Positions 17,001 through 25,182 of a DNA stretch of 64,000 nt are shown piece after piece. The stretch comes from Algibacter mikhailovii. Lineage in GTDB: Bacteria > Bacteroidota > Bacteroidia > Flavobacteriales > Flavobacteriaceae. The notes below the pieces were generated by a model. The model saw only the letters and a list, made by a program, of their open reading frames with translations, was not told the origin of the DNA and searched no databases. The stretch covers positions 124,001 to 188,000 of the forward strand of contig NZ_BMWZ01000004.1 in assembly GCF_014651495.1 (NCBI RefSeq). The letters run 5' to 3'. Each line of letters opens with the position of its first letter. Position 1 is the stretch's first letter. A program made the translations under genes and the position numbers.

Positions 17001-17649
17001 AGACCGCTATTTAAGGGGTAGAGCAAATGAAAGTAAGTTTGAAAAAACCTTACTAGATAATGACACACAAGCCTATGTTTGGTATCAAAAAGGAGGTCTT
17101 ATTCTTTATGGTTTACAAGACCTTATTGGAGAGCGGAATTTAAATAATGGGTTTAAAGCCTATATGCATGCAGCCAAATTTAGAGAAAAAGCACCTTTTA
17201 CAACAACTACCGAATGGTATGATTATATTAAATCTGTTACTCCGGATTCTATGCAGTATTATTTGGAAGATAGTTTTGAAAAAATCACTTTGTATTCAAA
17301 TAAGGCCATAGAAGCGACCTATAAAAAGCTTGAAAATGACACCTATGAGGTGACCATTCATGTTGAAAGTAAAAAAGAATTCTTTGATGGCAATGGCACC
17401 CAGCTAGGTTCTAGTGAACAACCTAATCTGTTAGATATTGGCATTTTTGAAAACGATGGCAAAAACGAAAATGGCATGACCTCTAAATCTCCTCTCATGA
17501 TTAAAAAAGAATGGATTAAATCCGGCAAATCTAAATATACCTTTATTACAAAAAAGCTGCCTATAAAAGCTGGAATTGACCCCTATAATAAAATGATTGA
17601 CCTCATTCCAGATGATAATTTAATTACTATTAGTCCGGCGGAGGAGTAA
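14005..17649 (+). CDS. ABC-2 permease fused to an M1-family metallopeptidase
   Basis: 1214 aa. Two ABC-2-like membrane modules occupy about residues 15-275 and 310-600, each with about six hydrophobic segments. After the last segment (about 570-590) a large soluble domain of about 620 residues follows, predicted on the outer face of the inner membrane. It carries the gluzincin motif HEVAH (947-951) with the third ligand Glu971 in the segment ISESMAEY, one residue further than in classic M1 enzymes, and a conserved YQKGG region (about 1030) for the catalytic Tyr. The family is known from annotations as 'ABC permease/M1 aminopeptidase'; I know of no defined function. It pairs with the ATPase 34 bases upstream. 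An exporter or mechanically coupled periplasmic peptidase is my inference. Confidence 0.9.
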   Translation: MFKEIFLFEIKYRLKRPATWAYFGILLVFGLIISISGDVPASEKTFVNSPVSIARMLSIISIFGIMLASAIMGVPVYRDIEHKTKNYYFSYPISEKGYILGRFLGSMSILFLITLGFHIGLIIGFEIGPYAGFTEAERFTSLNLWHYIQPTLVLCWTNFFFAGCIFFALVSLTKKVMLAYAGGAILFIIYLITLTLTQDIENKDLVSLLDPFALGTYSNIIRYWTPVEQNALTIPISGLLFWNRLLWVGIGLLAFLFTLFKFDFITFVNDNYKSKKRDKNLDESNPSAALTKVPKVTQVFSGKLSLNLLFSLAFMEFKNIIRDNFFKAILIAAVAFLLFDAFYGFPVYGTPSLPLTYYMLEVKDFNFVILIFVLIVFMTGEVLHRERTVNYNQIFGALPLSNRLVYASKFLALVMVSFVLVNMVLVSGVLTQIAKGYFNFEFDMYFIDLYLIEFPKYITFILLAFFVHSVVTKKFMGHVIAIAIWALLFALNSFVDVNNNLYLYGYAPRYVLSDMNGFGHFGTALFWFRTYWLACGFVLLVIGYMFWKRGTDSGRKARWQIAKERLNIKTVGTFSLLFIVFIASGAFINYNTKTVNKYRTVKQGILGQAEYEKQLNKYDQIAQPKVIDVKVNADLFPEKRSAKIKATYLMVNKSTEVIDSLHLLWGAEGLLKKEINTFTIDGEKPILGKRYDDFGYEIYAFDQPLKPNDTVKMILEVTGSYKGFPNEGMGSDIVYNGTFLNNDFFPSFGYNTGGELTSDKDRKKHDLPVKDYQLPDQNDVWGLSNLLFNNDADYVTFEGTVSTAPDQIAIMPGYLQKAWEENGRKYYTYKMEGELDFFYNISSANYNVHKEVWNGNSGETVNIEIFHHPSHTYNLDRFTKSVKHSLDYFSESYGPYQYRQMRILEFPRYASFAQSFPNTVPYSESFGWVGDFSDPEDIDYAYMVTAHEVAHQWWGHQITPSSTRGSNQISESMAEYSSLMVMKKEYGIDAMQKFLKRELDRYLRGRANESKFEKTLLDNDTQAYVWYQKGGLILYGLQDLIGERNLNNGFKAYMHAAKFREKAPFTTTTEWYDYIKSVTPDSMQYYLEDSFEKITLYSNKAIEATYKKLENDTYEVTIHVESKKEFFDGNGTQLGSSEQPNLLDIGIFENDGKNENGMTSKSPLMIKKEWIKSGKSKYTFITKKLPIKAGIDPYNKMIDLIPDDNLITISPAEE

Positions 17650-17702
17650 CCGCTAATAACAAAAACATCAATCACTAACGTGACTTTTATTATTTTTAAA
17701 GT

Positions 17703-18338
17703 ATGAAAATTATCTCGACCAATATTGCAAAACCCAGAACTATTATTTGGAATGGTTCAGAGGTTAAAACAGGTATCTATAAAAAACCTGTACATGAACC
17801 TATTCTTTTGGGAAATCAAGGGGTTGAGCATGATGAGGTATCAGATAGAAACGTGCATGGCGGAGCGTTTAAAGCATGCTATTTATTTTCTGAAAATCAT
17901 TATGATTACTGGAAAACCTTATACCCTACTCTGGAGTGGGGTTGGGGAATGTTTGGAGAAAACCTGACTGTTTCAGGTTTAAATGAAAAAGACATTCATA
18001 TTGGTGATCTCTATAGAATTGGCGAAACACTTATTCAAGTCACACAACCTAGAGAACCTTGCTTCAAGTTTGGTGCTAAATTTGGATCGCAAAATGTATT
18101 AAAGCAGTTTATTGACTATGGGTACTCTGGCACTTATATCCGTGTTTTAGAAGAAGGCTATGTGCAAACTGGCGACGTAATAGAATTAGTTGCCAAAGCA
18201 AAAGACAGCATAAGTACTTGGCAGTTCTTTAAATTACTTTACAGTCAAGAAAAAAATATGGACCATATTAAGCGAATACTGGATAATAACGCCCTTCCTC
18301 AACGAAAAAGAGATAAACTGAAAGCATTTCTAAAATAG
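17703..18338 (+). CDS. MOSC-domain protein (YiiM-like)
   Basis: 211 aa, typical for the YiiM-like MOSC family. The MOSC core spans about 25-165 and holds HGGAFKACYLF (52-62), GMFGENLTV (82-90) and the sulfur-carrying cysteine Cys120 in QPREPC. A helical C-terminal tail follows. MOSC proteins transfer sulfur to or use the molybdenum cofactor; YiiM-like members reduce N-hydroxylated compounds. It lies 53 bases after the ABC operon and 42 before the helicase gene, which has its own promoter box. Confidence 0.88.
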   Translation: MKIISTNIAKPRTIIWNGSEVKTGIYKKPVHEPILLGNQGVEHDEVSDRNVHGGAFKACYLFSENHYDYWKTLYPTLEWGWGMFGENLTVSGLNEKDIHIGDLYRIGETLIQVTQPREPCFKFGAKFGSQNVLKQFIDYGYSGTYIRVLEEGYVQTGDVIELVAKAKDSISTWQFFKLLYSQEKNMDHIKRILDNNALPQRKRDKLKAFLK

Positions 18339-18356
18339 TCTTGAATAGGTTTGTCA

Positions 18357-18364
18357 TATCTTTG
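18357..18364 (+). promoter_or_regulatory. -7 promoter box of the DEAD helicase gene
   Basis: TATCTTTG is a perfect TAnnTTTG box 16 bases before the ATG at 18381. A TTG lies at 18341, closer than the usual 18-19 base spacing. Confidence 0.5.
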
Positions 18365-18380
18365 CAACAAATAAAATTAG

Positions 18381-19622
18381 ATGTCATTTAAAGACTTAAA
18401 ACTCAACAGACCTATTTTAAGGGCTATAGCCGAAGCGGGATATGATAACCCAACATTAGTACAAGAAAAAACTATTCCTAAGGTATTAGAAGGAAAAGAC
18501 ATTATTGTATCAGCCCAAACAGGAACGGGTAAAACGGCAGCCTTTGCCTTGCCTATTTTACAAGGCCTTTTTGATAGACAAGACGCGCCTAAAAAGGGAA
18601 AAACTATAAAAGCCCTTATTGTAAGTCCTACGAGAGAATTGGCCCAACAGATTGGTGATAATTTTAAATCTTATAGTAGCTATACAAATTTAACCACCAC
18701 TGTTATTTATGGTGGCACCTCAATAGAACCTCAAAAAGACATCCTAAAAAAAGGGGTTGATATTCTCATTGCAACGCCAGGACGCTTATTAGATTTGCAC
18801 AAGCAAGATATTATTAATTTAGACTATGTTGAAACATTGGTTTTGGATGAGGCAGACCTTATGTTGGAAATGGGGTTTATAGATGATGTAAAAAAAATAG
18901 AACGCCTTTGCACGCGTGATAAACAGATCCTCTTATTCTCTGCAACAATTCCATATAAAGTGGAACAATTAGCTTCTTCTATATTAAATGCACCAGAGCG
19001 CATTGAGGTAGCGCAAAACGCATCAACTTCAAAAAATGTAAATCAGTTACTTTATTACGTTCCTAAAAAGAATAAAATAGAACTCTGCCTGCACCTATTA
19101 CGAAATACAATTAAAGGTAATATTATCATTTTTAGACGGACAAAATTTGGTGTTGATAAATTAGAAAAAACCCTATTAAAAAATGGCTATAAAGCGGATA
19201 GTATTCATGGTGATAAAAGCCAAATAGCAAGACAAGAGGCTCTAAATAAATTTAAGAAAGGGGATGTTTCCATTTTAATAGCCACAGATGTAGCAGCAAG
19301 GGGTATTGATATAAATAATTTGGATGCCGTAGTCAATTTTGATTTGCCTAATATCCCTGAAACGTATGTTCATAGGATAGGAAGAACCGCTAGAGCTGGT
19401 AAATCTGGAATGGCATACTCTTTATGTTCCGCCGATGAAAAAAACTATGTGCAATCGATACAACAACTCATTCATTTGCAGTTAGAAATTATTGAAGAGC
19501 ACCCCTACCCTTTAGATCCAAAAGCAAAACCCATTGTTCACAAATCTAAAAAAACAGGCAGTAAACATAAAAAAGGAAGGAAAAGTGAGGCGTCCAAAAA
19601 GAAAAAGAAGCGCTGGTATTAG
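18381..19622 (+). CDS. DEAD-box ATP-dependent RNA helicase
   Basis: 413 aa. Motifs in order: Q-motif with Gln28, Walker A AQTGTGKT (45-52), PTREL (83-87), TPGR (132-135), DEAD (156-159), SAT (187-189), ARGID (304-308) and HRIGRTAR (329-336). The two RecA-like domains are followed by a short Lys-rich tail (about 385-413, ending KKKKKRWY) that probably binds RNA. The protein is a RhlE-type helicase by layout, acting in RNA unwinding, ribosome assembly or RNA decay. It has its own promoter box and no obvious operon partner. Confidence 0.95.
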   Translation: MSFKDLKLNRPILRAIAEAGYDNPTLVQEKTIPKVLEGKDIIVSAQTGTGKTAAFALPILQGLFDRQDAPKKGKTIKALIVSPTRELAQQIGDNFKSYSSYTNLTTTVIYGGTSIEPQKDILKKGVDILIATPGRLLDLHKQDIINLDYVETLVLDEADLMLEMGFIDDVKKIERLCTRDKQILLFSATIPYKVEQLASSILNAPERIEVAQNASTSKNVNQLLYYVPKKNKIELCLHLLRNTIKGNIIIFRRTKFGVDKLEKTLLKNGYKADSIHGDKSQIARQEALNKFKKGDVSILIATDVAARGIDINNLDAVVNFDLPNIPETYVHRIGRTARAGKSGMAYSLCSADEKNYVQSIQQLIHLQLEIIEEHPYPLDPKAKPIVHKSKKTGSKHKKGRKSEASKKKKKRWY

Positions 19623-19680
19623 AATGCGGCTTATTTTCTTTATAACCAAATGATTATATTTAAAATTCTAAACGAATAAT

Positions 19681-21351
19681 ATGAATTTTAAAAGTTTCAT
19701 TATTCTTTTGGCCATACTGTATTCATTCCAATCCTGTAAGAATACAACTGAGCATGAAAGACCAAATATTATTTTTATAATGATGGATGATCTTGGTTAT
19801 GGTCAATTTGGGGTTTATAATGATACCATTACAATCCAAGACTTTAATCCCTATTTTGTTCATTTAGTAGATAGCTTAGAAGGTTATTCTTTGAATAAAT
19901 CTCTCGAGTTTTCCAAATTGGCTATTCCAACACTTTCTAAGCTTGCCAATGAAGGAATTACTTTTACTAATGCCTATACGTCAAGTAATATTTGTGCTCC
20001 GTCTAGGTTAGGCATTGCTACCGGTACTTCTCAAAGTAAATTTGGAGTTTATACCAACGTGGATTGCGAAAAATCTGGATTGAAACCTAATACCCATTTA
20101 GCAGATGTACTAAAAAAACAACATTATAAAACGGCTCATATTGGTAAATGGCATATAGGGAAAAGGGACGACCAAATAATCAAAGCTATTCTAGAAAACG
20201 AAAAACGCGCAGAAAACGGGAGTTTATCAAAATTAGATCGTTCTAAGACTAAATTAAAGAATAAGATTAAAAATAGTGGTTACGTGGGGTCTGTTTCAAA
20301 AGAACAACATCCATTAAACAATGGGTTTGACTATTATTATGGCTATAACCATTGGGCAAGTAATTTCTACAATGCCACAAATGTTTGGGAAAATTTTAAG
20401 CATGCGGGACTTCAAAAAAATTATAATACCGATACATTTACAGATAAAGCTATAGACTTTATGGATGTACAAATTAAAAATAATGATCCTTTTTATATCC
20501 AAATTCATTACCATGCCGTTCATGACTCACTAGAGCCTGTAGCACCAAAAAAATATTATAATAGATTTGATTCAAAATCACATATCCTAAATAATTTTTA
20601 TGCTCATATTTATGGGGTTGACTCCAATGTCAATAGAATTATAAAATTTCTAAAATCTAAAAAGAAATACAAAAACACCCTAATTGTTTTTACCTCTGAT
20701 AATGGAGCCATGTCTGCCGGATCATATAACGGACACAAAACGGGATCTCCATTACCCGCAAATACGCCTTTTTCAGGGCACAAAGGCACTTACTATCAAG
20801 GCGGCATTAGAGTTCCAATGTTTTTACATTGGCCACAGGGTATAACCAATAAAGGGATTAAGGATAAATTAATATCAACTATGGATATTCTTCCCACCGC
20901 AATTGATGTTTCTGGTGGTGAAATACCAAAACATATTGATGGGAAAAGTTTACTCCCTTTGATTAATGAAAACCGGTCGATACATAAATATTTAACTTGG
21001 TCTGGTATGCACTCCTATAAATGGGGATACCTTATTACCAAAACAACAAAAACACATAGTACTGAATCTAAACACGCTCCACCAGCTTGGGTTGTTATAA
21101 AAGACGAGTATTTATTGCGTTATACAGGGACCCTAGAACCAGGAGTCTACTTAGATCATTTAGAAGGAAGGGCCCCAATAGTTGAGCTTTTTAATATTAA
21201 AAATGATCCGGCTGAATTACATAATGTGGCGCATAGTTACCCGGAAGTAGTTAAAGAACTTTCAGAATTGTATTTTAAAGATTCTAAAAATGACCGCCCA
21301 CCTACCGATTGGAAAAATACAAAATGGGATGAGCTTAAAAATAAAATATAA
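19681..21351 (+). CDS. S1-family sulfatase, lipoprotein
   Basis: 556 aa. Signal peptide with lipobox FQSC (Cys19), so it is anchored in the envelope. The sulfatase domain starts at PNIIFIMMDDLGYGQFG with the metal ligands Asp36 and Asp37. The signature CAPSR (105-109) carries the Cys that is converted to formylglycine; the maturation enzyme is not in this window. A second metal site lies in VFTSDNGAMS (about 338-347). S1 sulfatases cleave sulfate esters from algal polysaccharides or from sulfolipids and small esters; no PUL genes flank it, so the substrate is open. The DUF985 gene starts 4 bases after its stop, implying one transcript. Confidence 0.93.
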   Translation: MNFKSFIILLAILYSFQSCKNTTEHERPNIIFIMMDDLGYGQFGVYNDTITIQDFNPYFVHLVDSLEGYSLNKSLEFSKLAIPTLSKLANEGITFTNAYTSSNICAPSRLGIATGTSQSKFGVYTNVDCEKSGLKPNTHLADVLKKQHYKTAHIGKWHIGKRDDQIIKAILENEKRAENGSLSKLDRSKTKLKNKIKNSGYVGSVSKEQHPLNNGFDYYYGYNHWASNFYNATNVWENFKHAGLQKNYNTDTFTDKAIDFMDVQIKNNDPFYIQIHYHAVHDSLEPVAPKKYYNRFDSKSHILNNFYAHIYGVDSNVNRIIKFLKSKKKYKNTLIVFTSDNGAMSAGSYNGHKTGSPLPANTPFSGHKGTYYQGGIRVPMFLHWPQGITNKGIKDKLISTMDILPTAIDVSGGEIPKHIDGKSLLPLINENRSIHKYLTWSGMHSYKWGYLITKTTKTHSTESKHAPPAWVVIKDEYLLRYTGTLEPGVYLDHLEGRAPIVELFNIKNDPAELHNVAHSYPEVVKELSELYFKDSKNDRPPTDWKNTKWDELKNKI

Positions 21352-21355
21352 CACT

Positions 21356-21859
21356 ATGGAGGCATGCAATTACATCATTGAAAGCTTACAATTAGAACCA
21401 CACCCTGAAGGCGGCTTTTACAAAGAAACCTATAGAAGTGAAGGCATCATTAATCAGGATAGCTTAGGCAAGGAGCTTGAAGGTGAACGAAATTATTCTA
21501 CCTGTATTTACTTCCTATTAACCTCTGATACATTTTCGGCTTTTCACAGAATAAAGCAGGACGAGATTTGGCATTTTTATAAGGGAACCCCAATTATATT
21601 GCATACTATTTCAGCAGAAGGGCATTACAATTCAGTAGTTATTGGTAATCATGTAGAAAAAGGTGAATTACCCCAATACATGGTACCAGCGGGGTATTGG
21701 TTTGCTGCTGAAGTCACTCATGAAAACACCTATGCCCTATTGGGTTGCACGGTATCTCCTGGGTTTGATTTTAAAGATTTTGAATTGGCTAATAGAGCAT
21801 CTTTAATAACCACTTTTCCCAAACATAAAGCCATAATAACGAAACTGACTAGGCTTTAG
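21356..21859 (+). CDS. DUF985 cupin protein
   Basis: 167 aa from the ATG at 21356, which lies 4 bases after the sulfatase stop. The start fits the family, which begins close to the motif LEPHPEGGFYKETYRS (about 13-28). The cupin barrel shows STCIYFLLT, FSAFHRIKQDEIWHFYKG with candidate metal ligands His and Glu, and the closing strand TVSPGFDFKDFELA. DUF985 proteins are RmlC-like cupins of unknown catalytic role. Linkage to the sulfatase may be only transcriptional. An upstream frame extension inside the sulfatase gene is rejected. Confidence 0.9.
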   Translation: MEACNYIIESLQLEPHPEGGFYKETYRSEGIINQDSLGKELEGERNYSTCIYFLLTSDTFSAFHRIKQDEIWHFYKGTPIILHTISAEGHYNSVVIGNHVEKGELPQYMVPAGYWFAAEVTHENTYALLGCTVSPGFDFKDFELANRASLITTFPKHKAIITKLTRL

Positions 21860-22050
21860 ATTTTGATTCCTGAAAACCCTTCCATGGTATAAAACATTTT
21901 TAACCTAAGTCAATTTTATTTTGGACACCATAAAGTAAAACGGTAATTCCTTTGTTTGCCATACTAACGATGCTTGGATTATATTACATCTAAACGTTTA
22001 TTAAACATATAGTCCTAAGTATGAGGCTATGCTTTATTTACAAAAATCAC

Positions 22051-22716
22051 CTATTCTATTAAAAAATCAAAATAAGTATTTGGAAATGGCTCATTTCTCA
22101 GTGTAAAATGCCACCATTCCTTTGGATAATTCCTAAATCCATGTTTAAGCATTAGAGATTGTAAAAGATTCCTGTTTTTTTGCTGCTTTTCAGTAATACC
22201 GTTATAATTCACCCAAGAAATTTCACCGAAAAAATCGTAGGGGCTGCCCATGTCTAATGGTTCTCCTGTATTACCATCAATAATAGTTAAATCTACAGTG
22301 CTTCCTCGGCTATGTCCAGATCTACTTGCAATATAGCCCTCATTAAAGAGGTTGCTTTTCTGAACATCAGGATAGTACCTTTGTTTTGTAATGGTATCGG
22401 TTATTTCTCTTGCCCAGAGCACAAAGTGATTTACGGCTCTTTGAGGCCTGTATCCGTCATAAACTCTTAAGCATAAATTGCTTTCTTGTAGTTCTTCATG
22501 AACCTGTTTTAAAGCGCGAGCAGCCCCACTGGTGAGCACTAATTTATTAGCATGATAACCGTCAATAGGTTTGCCAACAAAATTATTTGAGGTAAAATAA
22601 CGAAGTTCTATTTCTATATCATCAATGATTTCTTGAACCGATACAAAGCCATCCGGGATTTGAGCTATGAGATTCGCGGGCCAGAAACAAATAAAAAAGA
22701 TGACAACATACTTCAT
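22051..22716 (-). CDS. D-alanyl-D-alanine dipeptidase, VanX/DdpX family (M15D)
   Basis: 221 aa with a signal peptide (about 1-19, ending LIAQ). The zinc site is complete: His135 and Asp142 in SGHSRGSTVD, His203 in EWWH, catalytic Glu200, and the transition-state Arg90 in YDGYRP. The enzyme hydrolyses D-Ala-D-Ala dipeptide or related dipeptides in the periplasm. With no vanH or vanA partner here, a role in cell-wall turnover or D-Ala scavenging is more likely than vancomycin resistance. It is divergent from the AlkB-like gene, 39 bases between starts. Confidence 0.93.
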   Translation of the reverse strand: MKYVVIFFICFWPANLIAQIPDGFVSVQEIIDDIEIELRYFTSNNFVGKPIDGYHANKLVLTSGAARALKQVHEELQESNLCLRVYDGYRPQRAVNHFVLWAREITDTITKQRYYPDVQKSNLFNEGYIASRSGHSRGSTVDLTIIDGNTGEPLDMGSPYDFFGEISWVNYNGITEKQQKNRNLLQSLMLKHGFRNYPKEWWHFTLRNEPFPNTYFDFLIE

Positions 22717-22755
22717 ACAATCTTGTAATTATGCTAATTTAGAAAATAAAATAAT

Positions 22756-23349
22756 ATGCTATTTAAAACACCCATAAATTTAAACTTAGATAATGCCGAG
22801 GTTGTTTATTACCCCAATTTTTTTAATGAAAATGAGGCTCAAAATTATTTCGAAAGTCTACTGCATAAGATAAAATGGCAACAAGATGATATTACTGTTT
22901 TTGGAAAGACCTATCCACAACCAAGGCTTACCGCATTTTTTTCGAATAATATTGAGACCTATAAATACAGTAATATTATAATGCATCCAATCCCCTTTAA
23001 TGCAGAACTCGATGCGATAAAAAAAAAGATTGAGTCTGGATTACATATTGAATTTACAAGCTGTTTAGCTAATCTTTACAGAACGGGACAAGATAGTAAT
23101 GGTTGGCATGCCGATGACGAAAAAGAGCTAGGTGAAAATCCAATTATCGCTTCAGTTTCTTTCGGCGCCTCACGAGTATTTCAATTAAAACATAAACATG
23201 ACAAAGCTCTAAAAACGAAACTGCTGCTTGAAGACGGTAGTTTATTGTTAATGTCTGGAGAAACCCAGAAAAACTGGCTACATCAAATCCCTAAAACAAA
23301 AAAAATAATTGGGAAACGCATCAATTTAACATTTAGAATTATTGCATAA
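22756..23349 (+). CDS. AlkB-like 2-oxoglutarate/Fe(II) dioxygenase
   Basis: 197 aa, the length of ALKBH2-type bacterial AlkB proteins. The Fe(II) ligands are His118 and Asp120 (NGWHADDE) and His176 (NWLHQIPK); 2-oxoglutarate is held by Arg residues in GKRINLTFR (188 and 194). Substrate-recognition loop YPQPRLTAFF lies at 53-62. Such enzymes remove alkyl groups from DNA or RNA bases by oxidation. It is monocistronic with a terminator directly after the stop. Confidence 0.92.
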   Translation: MLFKTPINLNLDNAEVVYYPNFFNENEAQNYFESLLHKIKWQQDDITVFGKTYPQPRLTAFFSNNIETYKYSNIIMHPIPFNAELDAIKKKIESGLHIEFTSCLANLYRTGQDSNGWHADDEKELGENPIIASVSFGASRVFQLKHKHDKALKTKLLLEDGSLLLMSGETQKNWLHQIPKTKKIIGKRINLTFRIIA

Positions 23350-23354
23350 AAAAA

Positions 23355-23384
23355 ACCGAGTTCCCTCAAACTCGGCTTTCTTTT
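23355..23384 (+). terminator. Terminator of the AlkB-like gene
   Basis: CCGAGTT (23356-23362) and AACTCGG (23369-23375) form a 7-bp stem with a CCCTCA loop, followed by CTTTCTTTT. An A tract precedes it, so it could also work on the minus strand. Confidence 0.75.
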
Positions 23385-23827
23385 AATTTGCTTTTTATAT
23401 TATGAAGCTAGATTTGGGGTTTCCACATCAAGACCATAATGCAAATATTAATTAATTAATCCATTGAACTAAAAAGTGTGTTATTTAGTACACTCCAAAT
23501 ATATAATTCTTATTCATATAACAACGATTAAATACACCAATATTCGACGAAATGCATCTTTTTTTAACACTTATAGGTAAAATTTATACTATTATCGATG
23601 AAATGCATACTTATAGAAACTGTAAAAGCAAAAAAAGCACCCCTATAGGAGTGCTTTTTTACTAACTAACCAACCAAAATATGATTTACATTTCTAAAGT
23701 TTAAAGTAACCACTCAATAAACTTATGCTTGAATGTAATCAATTAAAAGAAATCAACTTTCATGCCAAAGACAATTAAGTGCTTTATTTATTTTTTATAT
23801 CTTGGCTTGAAATGACAAAACAATTTT
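23385..23827. other. Long intergenic region with a second hairpin and a direct repeat
   Basis: No gene is visible. It holds a 13-base direct repeat CGAYGAAATGCAT (23545-23557 and 23596-23608), each copy followed by ACTTATAG, then a terminator-like hairpin (23637-23660). This could be an unrecognised small RNA with its terminator or the remains of a lost gene. Confidence 0.5.
23637..23660 (+). terminator. Orphan bidirectional terminator-like hairpin
   Basis: GCACCCC (23637-23643) faces GGAGTGC (23648-23654) with one mismatch and a TATA loop, flanked by A7 and T6. No annotated gene ends just before it, so it may close a small RNA. Confidence 0.6.
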
Positions 23828-25132
23828 ATGAATATTCAACCTATATTTACCAATGACACTATAGTATTTGGTCTACTCATGCTAGTTTTAGGATTGGTTT
23901 TTTACACCGCATCAAGTACTAATGCTTTTTGGAAAAAATTCTACAAATATATTCCTGCGCTATTATTAGCCTATATGCTTCCTGGAACACTCACAACTTT
24001 GGGCATTATTGCTCCAGAATGGACTTCAATAAATACCTCAGGAGAGGTTGTTGAACATCAATCACAGATATATTATATAGCGAGTAGGTACATGTTACCC
24101 GCCGCATTGGTATTACTGACATTAAGTATTGATTTAAAAGCTATCTTCAACCTAGGCCCCAAAGCTCTTATTATGTTTTTAACAGGCACTTTAGGCGTGA
24201 TTATCGGGGGGCCACTAGCCATTTTGTGTGTTTCCATTTTTTCACCTGAAACCGTTGGTGGCGTAGGACCTGATGCCGTTTGGCGTGGTTTAGCCACCCT
24301 AGCAGGAAGCTGGATAGGTGGTGGCGCAAATCAAGCTGCTATGTTAGAGATTTATGGATATAACACAAGTAACTATGCCGGTTTTGTTATTGTAGACATC
24401 GTAGTTGCTAATATATGGATGGCAATTTTACTGCTTGGCATAGGTAAATCAGATAAAATAGATATCTGGTTGAAAGCAGATAACAGTGCTATCGAAACAC
24501 TAAAGGAACGTGTGTCATCATACGCCGATAAAATATCGAGAAATCCAACCTTAACCGACTACATGATTATATTGGGCATCGCCTTTTCGGTTGTAGGCTT
24601 ATCGCATTATGGTGCCAATACCATTTCAGCATTCTTAAAATCTAATTTTAGCATTGTCCAAGATAAATCTTCTGCTCTATCGTCCTTTGGCTCTTCATTT
24701 TTCTGGATGATAACCATAGCAACAGCCACCGGAATTGCACTATCATTTACAAAGTTAAAGCAATATGAAGGTGCTGGTGCGAGTAAAATAGGAAGTGTAT
24801 TCATCTATATTCTTGTCGCCAGCATAGGCATGAAAATGGATTTAACCAAAATCACAGAAAATCCAGGTTTAATTATTATTGGTCTAATTTGGATGACAAT
24901 ACATGTTCTCCTACTAATTATAGTAGCTAAACTTATTCGAGCACCCTACTTCTTTTTGGCCGTTGGAAGCAAGGCCAATATAGGAGGAGCCGCTTCGGCC
25001 CCTGTGGTTGCGGCTGCCTTTCATCCGTCCTTAGCCACTGTTGGTGTCCTTTTGGCTGTTTTTGGATATGTTGTTGGAACTTATGGAGCCATGTTTTGTG
25101 CTGAACTCATGAAAATTGCTGCTGGTGGTTAG
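23828..25132 (+). CDS. DUF819-family integral membrane protein
   Basis: 434 aa with about 11-12 hydrophobic segments. The first lies at about 12-30, and paired glycine-rich repeats stand at GSWIGGGANQAAMLE and KANIGGAASAPVVAAAF in the two halves. This inverted-repeat layout is that of secondary transporters, and DUF819 proteins resemble sodium-linked carboxylate transporters. No substrate is known. The DUF4369 lipoprotein follows 50 bases later on the same strand and shares the only terminator, so the two may be co-transcribed. Confidence 0.88.
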   Translation: MNIQPIFTNDTIVFGLLMLVLGLVFYTASSTNAFWKKFYKYIPALLLAYMLPGTLTTLGIIAPEWTSINTSGEVVEHQSQIYYIASRYMLPAALVLLTLSIDLKAIFNLGPKALIMFLTGTLGVIIGGPLAILCVSIFSPETVGGVGPDAVWRGLATLAGSWIGGGANQAAMLEIYGYNTSNYAGFVIVDIVVANIWMAILLLGIGKSDKIDIWLKADNSAIETLKERVSSYADKISRNPTLTDYMIILGIAFSVVGLSHYGANTISAFLKSNFSIVQDKSSALSSFGSSFFWMITIATATGIALSFTKLKQYEGAGASKIGSVFIYILVASIGMKMDLTKITENPGLIIIGLIWMTIHVLLLIIVAKLIRAPYFFLAVGSKANIGGAASAPVVAAAFHPSLATVGVLLAVFGYVVGTYGAMFCAELMKIAAGG

Positions 25133-25182
25133 TATATAACTAATAATTATATGATATTTGCCCTCAAAATTTACAAAATTCA

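Noticed and set aside
22051-22716. Vancomycin resistance by VanX
   Set aside because: No vanH, vanA, vanR or vanS gene is present; Gram-negative VanX-like enzymes serve cell-wall turnover.
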